Shown here: piece by piece, positions 1 to 22,867 of the stretch
Numbering within the stretch: the stretch's first letter is position 1
How the letters are laid out: each line of letters begins with the position of its first letter
Source of the DNA: Norana najaformis
Taxonomy: Eukaryota; Annelida; Clitellata; Crassiclitellata; Hormogastridae
Assembly (NCBI GenBank): GCA_964023275.1
Contig: OZ029927.1
Coordinates: 15,105,952 to 15,169,951, forward strand
Length of the DNA: 64,000 nt
Direction: 5' to 3'
The notes under the pieces: model-generated
Databases searched by the model: none
Told to the model about the DNA's origin: nothing
The model's input: only the letters and a program-made list of their open reading frames with translations
Translations under genes and position numbers: made by a program

Positions 1-1705
1 AAATGAGTCTTTTTTACTAGGCTGTGTTTGGTTTTGTTTTCAGGTGAAATAGGTCTTAATAACCACCTGTTTTAACTGGGCTATGTAGTGTTTTTCTTAT
101 TTCAGTTGCAGGATTCTTTTTAGCCACACTTCCTGTAACTGGGCTATGTGATGGTTTTCTTATTCCAGTGAACTGAATCGTTAATTGTGCTTTAACTGGA
201 CTGCATAATGATTTTGTTGTTCTGGTGAGATGAAACATTCTAAAGTATCTGTGGTTTAACTGAACTGTGTTACAAGTGTTATGCCGATGAATTGGGCCTT
301 TTTAACTGTCTGCTTTAATTGGACTATGTGATGATTTTCTTATTCCAGTGAACTGAATCGTTAATTGTGCTTTAACTGGACTACATAATGATTTTGTTGT
401 TTCGGTAAGATGAAACATTCGGAAGTATCTGTGGTTTAACTGAACTGTGTTACAAGTGTTATGCCGATGAATTGGGCCTTTTTAACTGCCTGCTTTAATT
501 GGACTATGTGATGATTTTCTTATTCCAGTGAACTGAATCGTTAATTATGCTTTAACTGGACTGAATAATGATTTTGTTGTTTCGGTAAGATGAAACATTC
601 GGAAGTATCTGTGGTTTAACTGAACTGTGTTACAAGTGTTATGCCGATGAATTGGGCCTTTTTAACTGCCTGCTTTAATTGGACTATGTGATGATTTTCT
701 TATTCCAGTGAACTGAATCGTTAATTGTGCTTTAACTGGACTACATAATGATTTTGTTGTTTCGGTAAGATGAAACATTCGGAAGTATCTGTGGTTTAAC
801 TGAACTGTGTTACAAGTGTTATGCCGATGAATTGGGCCTTTTTAACTGCCTGCTTTAATTGGACTATGTGATGATTTTCTTATTCCAGTGAACTGAATCG
901 TTAATTGTGCTTTAACTGGACTGCATAATGATTTTGTTGTTTCGGTAAGATGAAACATTCGGAAGTATCTGTGGTTTAACTGAACTGTGTTACAAGTGTT
1001 ATGCCGATGAATTGGGCCTTTTTAACTGCCTGCTTTAATTGGACTATGTGATGATTTTCTTATTCCAGTGAACTGAATCGTTAATTATGCTTTAACTGGA
1101 CTGAATAATGATTTTGTTGTTTCGGTAAGATGAAACATTCGGAAGTATCTGTGGTTTAACTGAACTGTGTTACAAGTGTTATGCCGATGAATTGGGCCTT
1201 TTTAACTGCCTGCTTTAATTGGACTATGTGATGATTTTCTTATTCCAGTGAACTGAATCGTTAATTATGCTTTAACTGGACTGCATAATGATTTTGTTGT
1301 TTCGGTAAGATGAAACATTCGGAAGTATCTGTGGTTTAACTGAACTGTGTTACAAGTGTTATGCCGATGAATTGGGCCTTTTTAACTGCCTGCTTTAATT
1401 GGACTATGTGATGATTGTCTTATTCCAGTGAACTGAATCGTTAATTGTGCTTTAACTGGACTACATAATGATTTTGTTGTTTCGGTAAGATGAAACATTT
1501 GGAAGTATCTGTGGTTTAACTGGACTATGTTATAAGTGTTATGCCGATGAATTGAGTCTTTTTAACTGTCTGCTTTAATTGGACTATGTAATGATTTTGT
1601 TATATCAGTGAAATTAGTATTTTTAATCACATGTCCGATAACTGAAAGATGCAATGATTTTCTTATTTTGATTTCCCTGAGTCGAGTCTTTTTAACCATC
1701 GTTGT
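1..1705. repeat. Higher-order satellite array (60-bp monomers, 180-bp unit)
   Basis: Diverged 60-bp monomers sharing the core TTTAACTGGACTATGTAATG are organised into a three-monomer, 180-bp unit. The unit repeats about eight times from roughly 121 to 1560, and the last seven copies are nearly identical. Flanking monomers at 1-120 and 1560-1705 are degenerate, as expected at the edges of an array homogenised by unequal exchange. Copies differ mainly at one site (CTGCAT, CTACAT or CTGAAT). Many monomers contain a pyrimidine tract followed by CAG. No coding capacity is apparent. The array probably extends beyond the left edge. Confidence 0.95.
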
Positions 1706-2354
1706 AATTGTAATTGTAAACGAACATTTATAAAGCGCCACTTAGGAAACAGTGGAGCTCCCGACTTGAACAAACAAAAAGAATTTCAGGCGTTTGCGAG
1801 ACTGGGTAGGAGAGAGACTGTAAAGGGCTGTGTAATGTTTTATAAAATTCTGGTCCTGTTTCATCTTGCACATTTTTGCAACACATTAGATCAAAATCGT
1901 AATAATCTTGTAATAATATATAATCTTTGTCATATTCTTATAGTTTTAGTCTTGAGGGCATTTATGTTGGGATTTTCCAGTTGAAATGGATTTATAATTG
2001 GGGAAAATTATTTTAACTGTTTTGTGGTTCGTATTGGAGCCTGGCTGTTGTTTTAAATGTTCTCGAGTGTAGGCTATTTTGGCTCACTGATTTCTCTGGC
2101 AGTTCAATCATAGTTTGGTATTAATTTTTTCTATTTAAAAATTATGTGCATACACAGACTGCAACTTGAATGTGCCTTTTGCCCTGCAAGCATGGCCATA
2201 ACCATTGGATGGGCCCCATATGGGAATATAGCCCCCATATGGGCATGCATGCAGGACACCTCTATTGCATGGGATTTTTCCTGGTGCATCGTGTGGAATT
2301 GACAATTTGTTGTTGAGTCATGTAACCAATGAGGAAAGGTTGTCTTTCGGTTAG
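1706..2354. other. Non-coding stretch, nothing recognised
   Basis: There is a short antisense fragment of the ATTTATAAAGCGCC retroposon tail at about 1728-1740. A duplicated palindrome CCCATATGGG lies near 2213-2243. No gene is supported. Confidence 0.5.
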
Positions 2355-2450
2355 GGATCTTTTAGCTGAAGGTAAAAAAGACATGATGATGATAGCGGTG
2401 ATGGTGATGGTGATGATGATGTCTTTTTTACCTTCAGCTAAAAAAGATCC
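2355..2450. repeat. Inverted repeat around a GAT-rich spacer
   Basis: The left arm beginning GGATCTTTTAGCTGAAGGTA is repeated inverted at 2419-2450, almost perfectly, over about 30 bp. The two arms enclose a (GAT/GGT)n spacer. A weaker match extends outward a further 5-10 bp. It could be a MITE or a remnant of a foldback element. No clear target-site duplication was seen. Confidence 0.8.
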
Positions 2451-2559
2451 ATCAACCAACGATCCAGGCATACTTCTAAGGATTTTGGATGATGGAGACG
2501 TGGAATAAATGAGCAGTTGCTCTTTCTTGATTGCTATGCTTGTTGAGCCTGTATTGGAT

Positions 2560-2710
2560 CCTTAGCTGGCCATTAGTGACACAGCATAAATGGCATGGCG
2601 CCTATTCAATGGGCAATGGTGGTGAAAGATCTCGCCCAATAAATTTGTTGTAAAAGGAGCAGGGTCAAGGCCATACGATCGCTATATAAAACCCTGTACA
2701 GTTACATTTA
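2560..2710 (+). repeat. SINE family B copy (3' part)
   Basis: It matches the other family B copies (18.4, 25.6 and 53.7 kb) through the blocks AAATGGCATGGCGCC, GGTGGTGAAAGATCTC and CCATACGATCGCTATATAAA. The tRNA-like head is missing or decayed. Confidence 0.75.
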
Positions 2711-3344
2711 GCGTAAGCCAGCTATGTGCCCATTAAACATAGGATTACTTTATCATACTTTATGTATACATGTATTCATGTGTTTTTCTAGCTTTCAATG
2801 TGATTTTTGCCAATCCAGAGTGTGTTTTACGTGCAGGTATTTGAGATTTCTATTTTTCAATGCTTTATGACCTTATGACCTTTGTTTGCAGTTGTATTGC
2901 TGTGCATGTGATTGTAGATGTAGAGATGTGATTTAAATTTTCCAAGTATCTTGAATTTTAATTTTTTCTGCTCTTGGATCTCTCCGTGACGTGGATAGTC
3001 GTTTTAGTGCTGTGCTTTTCAGCAGGTTTGAGTCTTTTTAGTTTTCTTCAGATTCAAGTTTGTTCCATGATGTATTTTGCTTTTGGTAATTGTGACTGAT
3101 ATTATTGGCCTTTGTTATTATTATTCTTAGGTTTTATTGTTATTTATATTATATTTTTCACATTTTTAATTTTATTTATATTAATTTTTTTCTGTTATTA
3201 TTATTTTATTTATTTTTCTCGTTTTAATACCCTGAGGTGTGAGCCTGCCCTCGTGGCTATGTAAAATCATGCTAGCAAGGAGTTATTGAAGATAATATTA
3301 TCATTATATGACTGTTATAAGGTTATTAGCTCCAAACTGACAGT

Positions 3345-3540
3345 GAGGCACGGTATCCAACTGGTTAGGGTCCTGTGCTTCTAACACAGAGAGTACAGGT
3401 TAGAGGCTCCCCTGGGGCGGCTACTTTGTAGGGACCTTCAGCAAGTACTTCATCCACATTTGCTCAGTGCCATCGACTGATGCTTAGACATTAGATAGTT
3501 GCGCTTAATAAAAATGCAGAAATAATTAATTGAATAAAAA
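3345..3540 (+). repeat. tRNA-derived SINE family A
   Basis: The head resembles a tRNA with pol III A and B boxes (GGTATCCAACTGGTTAGGGT and the degenerate GTACAGGTTAGAGGCTCC). It is followed by the family body CATCGACTGATGCTTAG and the 3' end CGCTTAATAAAAATGCAG. At least six further full or partial copies occur in this window. Confidence 0.85.
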
Positions 3541-3734
3541 CAAGAAGACTGTTGGGCAATCTGAAATTCAATCCTTGTGTTATAACTTCAGAAACTTGAT
3601 TTCAAAAAGTGTTTTTCTGATCATTTTGCTTCCACTTAGGTTTTGGAAACAGAATATAATGTTCAAGCAGAAGAATCTGTAATCTAGGATTTGGATCTGT
3701 TTTGACTGGACTGTTTGCTGAATCAGTTATTCCT

Positions 3735-3815
3735 AAGTAGGCCTACTGAGTGTGACCTTAAGTTTTGACTGAGCGCTTGTGAATAAGATGGTACGCAATT
3801 ACGATTACGATTAAG
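3735..3815 (+). repeat. LINE 3' end fragment with (ATTACG)n tail
   Basis: It contains the family block TTTTGACTGAGCGC, then TGTGAATAAGATGG, and terminates in repeated ATTACGATTACGATTA. It is a severely truncated relative of the copies at 35.1, 54.1 and 57.3 kb. Confidence 0.65.
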
Positions 3816-5299
3816 TACTTCATGTTATACCGATGATATTAGTCATTGTAATATGAGGCGTTTAATATTTATTTATCGGAATATGTGTGTGTGTGATTAT
3901 GCTTGTGTATATGTGTATGTATACATAGGCCTACACATATTTAGATGGTAGAAGTGTGGTACGAGCAGCCCATGGATTGAGACAGAAAATTCTCACTGGA
4001 AAGCCTATGTAATGGTCTCGGTGCAACGAAGTCCAGCCCTCTGTTTGATTGGTTGTGTGCATACGTGAACATGTTCAGTCGCGTGAGGCAATAGTAGCTT
4101 AGCCTAGCTTAGGCCTATGTAGACATACACATAAACATACACACGTGTAATTACTCTGCACCAATAAGTATGCTGAAGGGGAATGACAGAAGGAAGACAG
4201 AGGGAGCCAGCCAGCCAGAGGAAGACAGAGGCAGAAGCAGAAACAGAAATAAAGACAGAGGAAAAGGAGAAACAGCGACAGATGCGGAAGATACAGAGGC
4301 AGAGTTAAGTAAGTAAGTAAAGCATTTATTAACACGCCATATTCCATCGACTGAGCGAGGAATCGTAGATGTAGAAACAGAGACGGAGAAAAAGACATAG
4401 GCGTAGAGACAGAAACAGAGACGAAAGCAGAGATGCAACAAAGCAGGCACACAGACAGACAGACAGACAGGTACAGTTGTATACGTGGAATGGGTGTTGA
4501 CGTAGTAACTGCAGCAGCAGCATGGCAACAGATGTCGGCATAAAGTAGATGCGGTCCAATTGATCGCTGCGGAGTCGAAGCAGAAGCAGGATGCATTCAT
4601 GGACATCTTAAGAAGAAGATCAGTTGAATATAGTTCCTCTCTGTCGGATCCCTCGCCCGCCGATTGGGAACAGGCGCGCCTAACTGGCGTCTACCGCACT
4701 AAGGGATGAGTACTTCGGCTCATCAGCTGTCGGCTAAGTAGTTAGGCTGACGTCATTTGTCACTGTTTTAATTCGTCCCTCTGTTTCAGTCTTTGTCGCT
4801 TTCTCTGAGGCTGTCTTTCTGTATGCACCAGTCTCTCAGTTTCTTTTTCTATCCGAGACTCTTTCGGTATGTCTCGCTCACAGTGTTTATCTTTTCCTGC
4901 CTCTAGCTCCAACTCTCTGTCTGTCTGTCTCTGTCTGTTTGTCTGTCTCTGCCTCTCTGTCTGTCTCCTGTCTATCTGTCTCTGTCTCTGTATGTCTCTC
5001 AGACTCTAACACAGCAAGGTTAAAACAAGAAAGACTGATGGACGGAGAAAGTGGAATTGAACGGAGGGATCAACAAATGGGGCAGATGAGTTAATTAACC
5101 TGCGAGGGGAGGGAGCTGTACATTTGTATGGCATTCCTCATATCACAAGCAGTGGGCTGCAGATAAACTGCTGTAGCTTACAGACGGCTACATCTGGACC
5201 CGAACACAATGCATAGCTAGCAGTTTCAGCGCCTGTGGTTAATAATTTACTGTCCTAGAATGCCATGATCACTAAGACGAGTCAAAAATTCATTCTCCT
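3816..5299. other. Non-coding, purine- and CT-rich simple sequence
   Basis: It includes a degenerate AGACAGAGG-type tract at 4185-4475 and a GTCTGTCTCT tract at about 4910-5005. The frames open across these tracts are simple-repeat artefacts. A TGACGTCA palindrome occurs at 4748-4755. No gene is supported. Confidence 0.6.
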
Positions 5300-5490
5300 C
5301 TGCATTTATTAAGCGCCAGTACCTAATGACTCAGAATCAATCGAAGGCGCAGATCAGTTGTGAGTAAAGGATTTGTTCAAGGTCACGACACAGTAACCGT
5401 CTCAAGGGAGACTCGAACCTGTACTCTCTGCATTACGAGCCGAGCGCTCTAACCAAACGGCTACCGTTCCCTGCAAATCGGCTACCGTGC
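5300..5490 (-). repeat. tRNA-derived SINE family A (antisense)
   Basis: This is the reverse complement of the family A pattern. TGCATTTATTAAGCGCC is the 3' end, and GGAGACTCGAACCTGTACTC is the antisense B box of the tRNA-like head. It ends near CGGCTACCGT. Confidence 0.85.
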
Positions 5491-5639
5491 CCCACAATGA
5501 GTTTAGAATGTACACGGATAAAACGAAATTTTTGGAGAGGCATGCTAGTCTGCCCGCTACCCAATCAGGGTTTCATAGGCGGCCGACAGGGTACCTGCGT
5601 TGGACTCCCGCAAAGTAAAGGCTACAGCATAGGCGTACA

Positions 5640-5900
5640 CGCGCACACATTACTCTCGAACCCATACTCCGGAACCCGTACTCCCAAACAATATTTTCGA
5701 GCCGTTACTCTCGAACCATTAATCTCGAGCCCATACTCTCAAACTCCCACTCTCAGCTCCCTCGATACTCAAACCTATACCCTCAAACTCATACTCTCAA
5801 ACCTGCACTCTCGAAGTCGTACTCTTGAATCCGTACTCCCTAACTGTTACTCTCGAAGACTTGAACACCTCATCTCGAAGCCGTACTCTGGTACGAAAGC
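5640..5900. repeat. Degenerate minisatellite (TACTCTCGAACCC-type)
   Basis: There are about 14 imperfect repeats of roughly 18 bp built on ACTCTCGAACCCATACTC. The open frame here is a by-product of the repeat. Confidence 0.75.
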
Positions 5901-6139
5901 TACATTTCATTAGCGCTCCACCCACAGGTACCTCTTCAAATATAACTTCTTTCTCACTCTTCGTATTTCTATGACTCCCACTTATACAACCTTTCAGTTT
6001 GCTTAGAACCTTCCATCTTACTTTGGCCCATTGTTCCGTTGCTCCTCCGTACTCTAATGTTGATTTAACCTGAACTCAACCAGACCATATCTAATCTTAG
6101 AACTTCTGTAGTGCCATTAGTTAGTTAGTTTTGTATGTA

Positions 6140-6142
<3 letters not shown>

Positions 6143-6230
<88 letters not shown>

Positions 6231-6257
6231 ATGTATATCTATATATATATATATGCA
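6143..6257. repeat. (AT)n microsatellite
   Basis: An almost pure AT dinucleotide tract at 6147-6222 is followed by mixed TATG repeats. It abuts an antisense ATTTGTAAAGCGCC retroposon tail at about 6298-6312. A second (AT)n tract lies at about 6655-6695. Confidence 0.95.
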
Positions 6258-6654
6258 CATGTATGTAGTTATGTATATATGTATTTATGTATCTGAACAT
6301 TTGTAAAGCGCCTTCCAAGAACGTCTGAAAGGCTCTGGATTGTTGGCTGTTTAACATACCTAAAGAGGTGCGACGTTTAGGTGCGACGTATAGGCCTGCA
6401 ATTAGGTCTAAGTTAGGCCATTAAGTCGAACCAGTAAAGAGCTTCAGAACTAGCGAACGTTCGAGATGGTCTGTGCCCAGAATAGTCATAAGCGCTTTAA
6501 ACTTCTTTACTTACTTACTAGTGTATTATTGGTCGACCTAAACAAGCAAACATCATAGAACCTACAAAGCCTTATACAACAGTTAGCCATAAGCAATGGC
6601 TTGGCAGTGGTAGAACCTAGCCTCCGGTCTAAGAAAGATTGTCTAAACACAGTT

Positions 6655-6694
<40 letters not shown>

Positions 6695-6699
6695 TTAAA

Positions 6700-8944
6700 G
6701 GGCGTATGGTTGTAACAAACATACGCATACACAAATATACGTAGCGTTTTTTGCAATGTAGGCTACTCAGACGTTATATTATGTGTATTGATGCAAACAT
6801 ACGCACAGACATATATATGGATCCAGACATGCATAGATAATTCTACACAGGGCTTAAAAAATTATAGTCCATATTTTATATTCTACAGATATCTAGACCT
6901 ATATAATATATTCTATAAATATGTAATCCTGTATGGATGCATCCTACAGATTATAGTCCTATATACACACATATATAGTTACGACATATTATCCTACGGC
7001 AGCATTGTTAATGCAGTTTGAAGTGCATAATTATTATAAATATTATACTTTATGAATAAAAACAGGATATCAAAACGCCTGCTTCTAGGTTCCAAATCGG
7101 CGGCCGTTCTAGTCTTCTGTGTTGATTTTAATAACGACAAGCAGACGGTGGTGGAAAAAGTGCCGGGCGCTTTGGCTTTCATTACGACGGGTTGTTATTG
7201 TTCGGCGTTTTTGTACCCTCTCCTCTCCCCTTCAGCCTAGTCGCTTTTATTCGCACCCTTCGCCTCCCCTAACTGCTTTCCATTGGCCTTCAAAGCCGGG
7301 GTAGGGGAAGAGGCCCGATAGGGAGATGCTGCCTTTCGGGCAGAGGCGTAGGAAGCGTGGCTCGAGCTGTATAAACAACCGTCCTCCTTCCTTCCTGCGT
7401 CAATACATACGTCCGTCCGTCCTTCCTGCCTTCCGTCTTCCTTCGACCTTTCGCTCCTGTCGTATTTCTTTCTTCCCGTTCCTTCCATCCTTTCTTTCAT
7501 CGTTCCTTTTCCTTCCATACTTTCTTTCATCTTTTTTCCCTTCCTTCCATCCGCTCTTCCGTCCATCTGTCCATCCGACTGTCAGTCAGTCCCACCGTCT
7601 GTCCATCCCTATCCTCCCTCTTCATTCCCTTCTCCCTCCCTTCTCTTTCCACTTCCCTTCCTCCTTCCTTCCTTCCCTCCCTCCTCGTCTAACCTTCGGT
7701 CCGCCCGCCCGTCCTATTCTCCCTTTCCCTGTCTCATCGTATGTACCAATCGCTTTCTCTTATCCCTTTCTACTCCATCCCTCATCAGCGTGGCTATTTC
7801 TGGAACGAGTTCACGGACCCGTCCTCAGTAGGAGCGCAGCCCAGCGCTTGAGTTACCAACTGCATCGTAGAACTAAATATGGTCAAGAGGAACTGGAACT
7901 GACAGACGGACAGACGGACGGACGCATGCGCTGAAAGCCCGAAAGCCTGCATTGGCTTATGTACAGAGATAGGCACCTCCAAAGCATCTGGATTTGTTCT
8001 CTGCTGCAGCGACCAAGTTTGGGTAACTAACAAGTCGCACGAGGTGTGATAAGACTCAGGAGTCGGTTTAATATTAGAACTACGTTGGGCAAATACTAGC
8101 GTTGCGTGTACATTGGTGTCAATTTACGTGTATACACGTTTTCGTGGATAGCCTTACCTCTCTCGGTGCGGTTTACTCTTTAGGACTTCAACGGATAGTA
8201 GCCATGGCATTGGGGCCCAGTGTGTTGCACGAGGGACCTACGCAAGGCAGAAGGCGTTTCGCATTCGTAAACTGGGGGAAGAAAGGTTGGTGTGCCTTTG
8301 ACGATTACTCTCGATTTACTAACTCCACAGAGTCGTTACGGCTTTCAACCCGTGAAGTCGACCTCTCTTGCCACTCCTTGCAAGTTCTGCAGTTGATCGG
8401 ACCTTCTCTGGTTACGTCCTGCGTAAACTCCACCAGCGCATACCACCTCGGATCAATTTGGAATCGACCAGAAGTTGTAGTATTCGAAAGGTCGCTTTCA
8501 AAGGAACCTTTCGTCTGAGATCAACAGGTAGGTGCGTACTGCAGCTTGCCCGCTTGCAAGCTGCTCAATTTCGGATTTACTATTCTCAACAAGTATACTT
8601 CCTGTAGGTACTTCTTCCTAGTATTCCTTTAGGTACTTCTTCTACGTACTTATAAGTACTTCTTCTAAGTACTTATAAGTACTTCTCCTAAGTGCTTCTA
8701 AGTACTTTTGTAATTTCATGTGTACTGTCGCAGCGGATTTATGTAATCATTCAAAATAAGTACCTCGATTGCACACTTTCCAACCGTCCTCATACGCCGA
8801 GGCTAAGAAAATAAACTCGTTAAGACTTCCCATGCATAGCCACCTCTATATATACATACATATACATACATGGACCTACATACATACACGTACACCATAC
8901 ATAAATAAATCCGTACATAATGTATATATATTATGTGTGTATAT
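6700..8944. other. Non-coding region with CT-rich and ACTT-rich low complexity
   Basis: It contains a CCTTCCTTC-rich tract at 7380-7720. A degenerate 14-bp AAGTACTTCTTCT minisatellite lies at about 8590-8715. An open frame at 8102-8518 (138 codons) shows no recognisable domain and I do not support it as a gene. An untranslated exon of the downstream troponin gene could lie here, but nothing marks it. Confidence 0.5.
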
Positions 8945-8949
8945 ATAAC

Positions 8950-9020
8950 CCGATTGCTCAGCGCCATCGATTAATGCTTAGTCGTTAGTGGCGCTTAATA
9001 AATGCAGAATTAATAATATG
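8950..9020 (+). repeat. SINE family A 3' fragment
   Basis: It has the family A body CAGCGCCATCGATTAATGCT followed by the 3' end GGCGCTTAATAAATGCAG. The tRNA-like head is absent. Confidence 0.8.
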
Positions 9021-9107
9021 TCATGCATTTTGACGCTTTGCCCCTTGTAAAAATTACCGTGGGCTCCCAGTGAAATTTATCAAGGGGCAAAATGTCAGAA
9101 TGCGTGA
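9021..9107. repeat. Inverted repeat, MITE-like hairpin
   Basis: The left arm TCATGCATTTTGACGCTTTG plus CCCCTTG is matched inverted by the right arm ending at 9107. The arms are about 27-35 bp with a few mismatches and the spacer is short. It directly follows the SINE fragment. Confidence 0.75.
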
Positions 9108-9374
9108 AACACAGATATAAAAATAATACCTAATAAGAATAATTAGGTAAAAGTAAGTAAGGAAACAAATCAGGGATATTTTTAATATCATGAAACTTTT
9201 AAATTTTACATAATTAGATTTGACATTCAGGAGGTCACATGCCCTTGACCCCTATGATTGGCTATTCCTGCTGACAATTGATATAATCAAATCTAATCTG
9301 AGAACTTCTATAGCGCCGTAATCATAACGAAGTGGTTACAATTGCCATCCTTTGGATATAGCGACGAACAGTTC

Positions 9375-9625
9375 CTTAGGCGAGTCGTGGGTGGCAGCCA
9401 TGGGTGTTAGCAACTTCATTTCTTAGCCTCGGCATATTCATAAGAGCGGGTTGCCATTCCTCCCTCTCGCCGTCTGATCTTCCCACCGACAGTGTACGGT
9501 CAGTGTGCTCATTTTATAGCGAGTTCGTTAGGGGGCGTAAGCATAGCAGAAATCACGAAACATCTTTTTGCCCTGGGGTATACGTTGGAGAAGTCCAGTC
9601 GACATGCAGTTAATCGGGGAGACTG
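9375..9625 (-). repeat. SINE family D copy (antisense)
   Basis: It shares blocks with the copies at 32.1 and 62.4 kb: ACTTCATTTCTTAGCC, CTCTCGCCGTCTGATCTT and GACAGTGTACGGTCAGTGTG. The antisense tRNA-like head expected at its right end is decayed. Confidence 0.75.
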
Positions 9626-9641
9626 AAACATGGATAGGTAA

Positions 9642-9897
9642 ATGGACGGACGGACGGACGGACGGACGGACGGACGGACGGACGGACGGACGGACGGACG
9701 GACGGACGGACGGACGGACGGACGGACGGACGGACGGACGGACGGACGGACGGACGGACGGACGGACGGACGGACGGACGGACGGACGGACGGACGGACG
9801 GACGGACGGACGGACGGACGGACGGACGGACGGACGGACGGACGGACGGACGGACGGACGGACGGACGGACGGACGGACGGACGGACGGACGGACGG
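9642..9897. repeat. Perfect (GGAC)n tetranucleotide tract
   Basis: About 64 uninterrupted GGAC units run for roughly 256 bp. The repeat is translatable in every frame (DGRT on +, SVRP on -), which generates spurious open frames. The lack of interruptions indicates recent expansion or strong homogenisation. Confidence 0.98.
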
Positions 9898-9976
9898 ATG
9901 GAGAGGGAGAGAGATAGAGAGCACGAGAGAGATAGCACGAGAGAGAGAGAACACGAGAGAGAGAGAGAGAGAGAGT

Positions 9977-10020
<44 letters not shown>
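9898..10020. repeat. (GA)n-rich tract
   Basis: An imperfect GAGAGA tract immediately adjoins the (GGAC)n tract. Confidence 0.95.
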
Positions 10021-10022
<2 letters not shown>

Positions 10023-10189
10023 ACACAGCTAGAGAGCAAACCCCAACCAGAGAGTTAAAAATCATATTATGAATGTTAGAGCTAAATTTAATTTATTTTA
10101 TTTTATTAATTTTTTACACTTGTTAATTAAGCGAGCAAGGTCAGTAAATCTGAATCTGAGCAGCGAGACAAGTGTGTCCAAACAACTTG

Positions 10190-10300
10190 GCCAGGGTCGT
10201 TACACGGAGTCCGCTCAGCGGACTCGAACCCGCAGTCGTTGGATAACAGACCCAGCGCACAACCGAATTCCTTCAGCTTTCAAACATTACTTTAAAGAGC
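10190..10300 (-). repeat. Possible tRNA-derived SINE fragment
   Basis: GGACTCGAACCCGCAGTC reads as an antisense B box, followed by TAACAGACCCAGCGCACAAC. The family could not be assigned with certainty. Confidence 0.45.
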
Positions 10301-10995
10301 GAGTTATAGCCTGAGATGTTCGTTACCGAAAGCCGATCTGTAAAACGTTGCTTTTGTTTCCTCGTCGTTGTTGGTATTATCAGACGGAGTTGTGAGAAAC
10401 GGTTCTTTTGAATAATGAATAACATGCGGAAGTCTGTGTGTGAGGAAAACCGGGAACCAGAGAAACTTCTCTCAGGAAAACTTGCTTCGCTGTAGGCGAA
10501 TTATCGGCCGATTAGTTCTGCTGTAGACAAAACAAAACAAAAATAAACCAACTCTGAATGAACTAATAGTGAATATAAACAGCTGCTGGGAAGAGGGAGA
10601 GAGAGAGAGAGAGTGAAAGATTGAAAGCAAAATGAAAAAAAGAAAGAAAAAGCGTGCGTGGCTGAAAGAGAATGTGAATGAGGGAAGAGAAAAGGAAGGG
10701 AGGATGGAAGGAAGGAAGGGAGGAAGTAAGGAAGACAAACAGAAGGAAGGCAGAAAGTGATTTGTTATACAGGAAGGTAAACAAGGTATTTTATGATTGC
10801 TTTTCGGATGACCTTGACAATATGATTCACCAATATGAAGCATCAGTTGCTTCATTCACTTTCATAAACCATTAGACGCTCGTTTATGTATTCCAAAACA
10901 ACACCATCGCTATGTTAAACCATTCCCAACATTTGTGAAACTTTTTTCTTTTCATTTCTGCCTTATACGAACCAAGTTCTTTTCAATTTTTCCAG

Positions 10996-11040
10996 AATCC
11001 TCATCTCCGAACCACTCACTCTCCATCGGAATAAACCAAG
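10996..11040 (+). other. Probable 5' UTR part of the troponin T start exon
   Basis: A pyrimidine tract ending TTTTTCCAG precedes 10996. The 45 nt up to the ATG are free of upstream ATGs. This suggests a spliced leader exon further upstream, which I could not locate. Confidence 0.55.

Positions 11041-22867
<11,827 letters not shown>

Noticed and set aside
121-1560. CRISPR-like array
   Set aside because: Repeats are contiguous 180-bp units without unique spacers, in a eukaryotic genome; it is satellite DNA.
4099-4606. Three overlapping minus-strand frames rich in Leu, Ser and Cys
   Set aside because: They read an AGACAGAGG-type purine-rich tract; no domain and no splice context.
7326-7934. 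202-codon frame rich in Pro, Ser and Phe
   Set aside because: It follows a CCTTCC simple-sequence tract and shows no conserved motif.
8102-8518. 138-codon frame of normal-looking composition
   Set aside because: No recognisable domain, start context or splice partners. Kept only as a remote possibility of an untranslated leader.
9509-10065. Open frames on both strands encoding SVRPSVRP or DGRTDGRT repeats
   Set aside because: They are the trivial translation of a perfect (GGAC)n tract and the (GA)n tract beside it.
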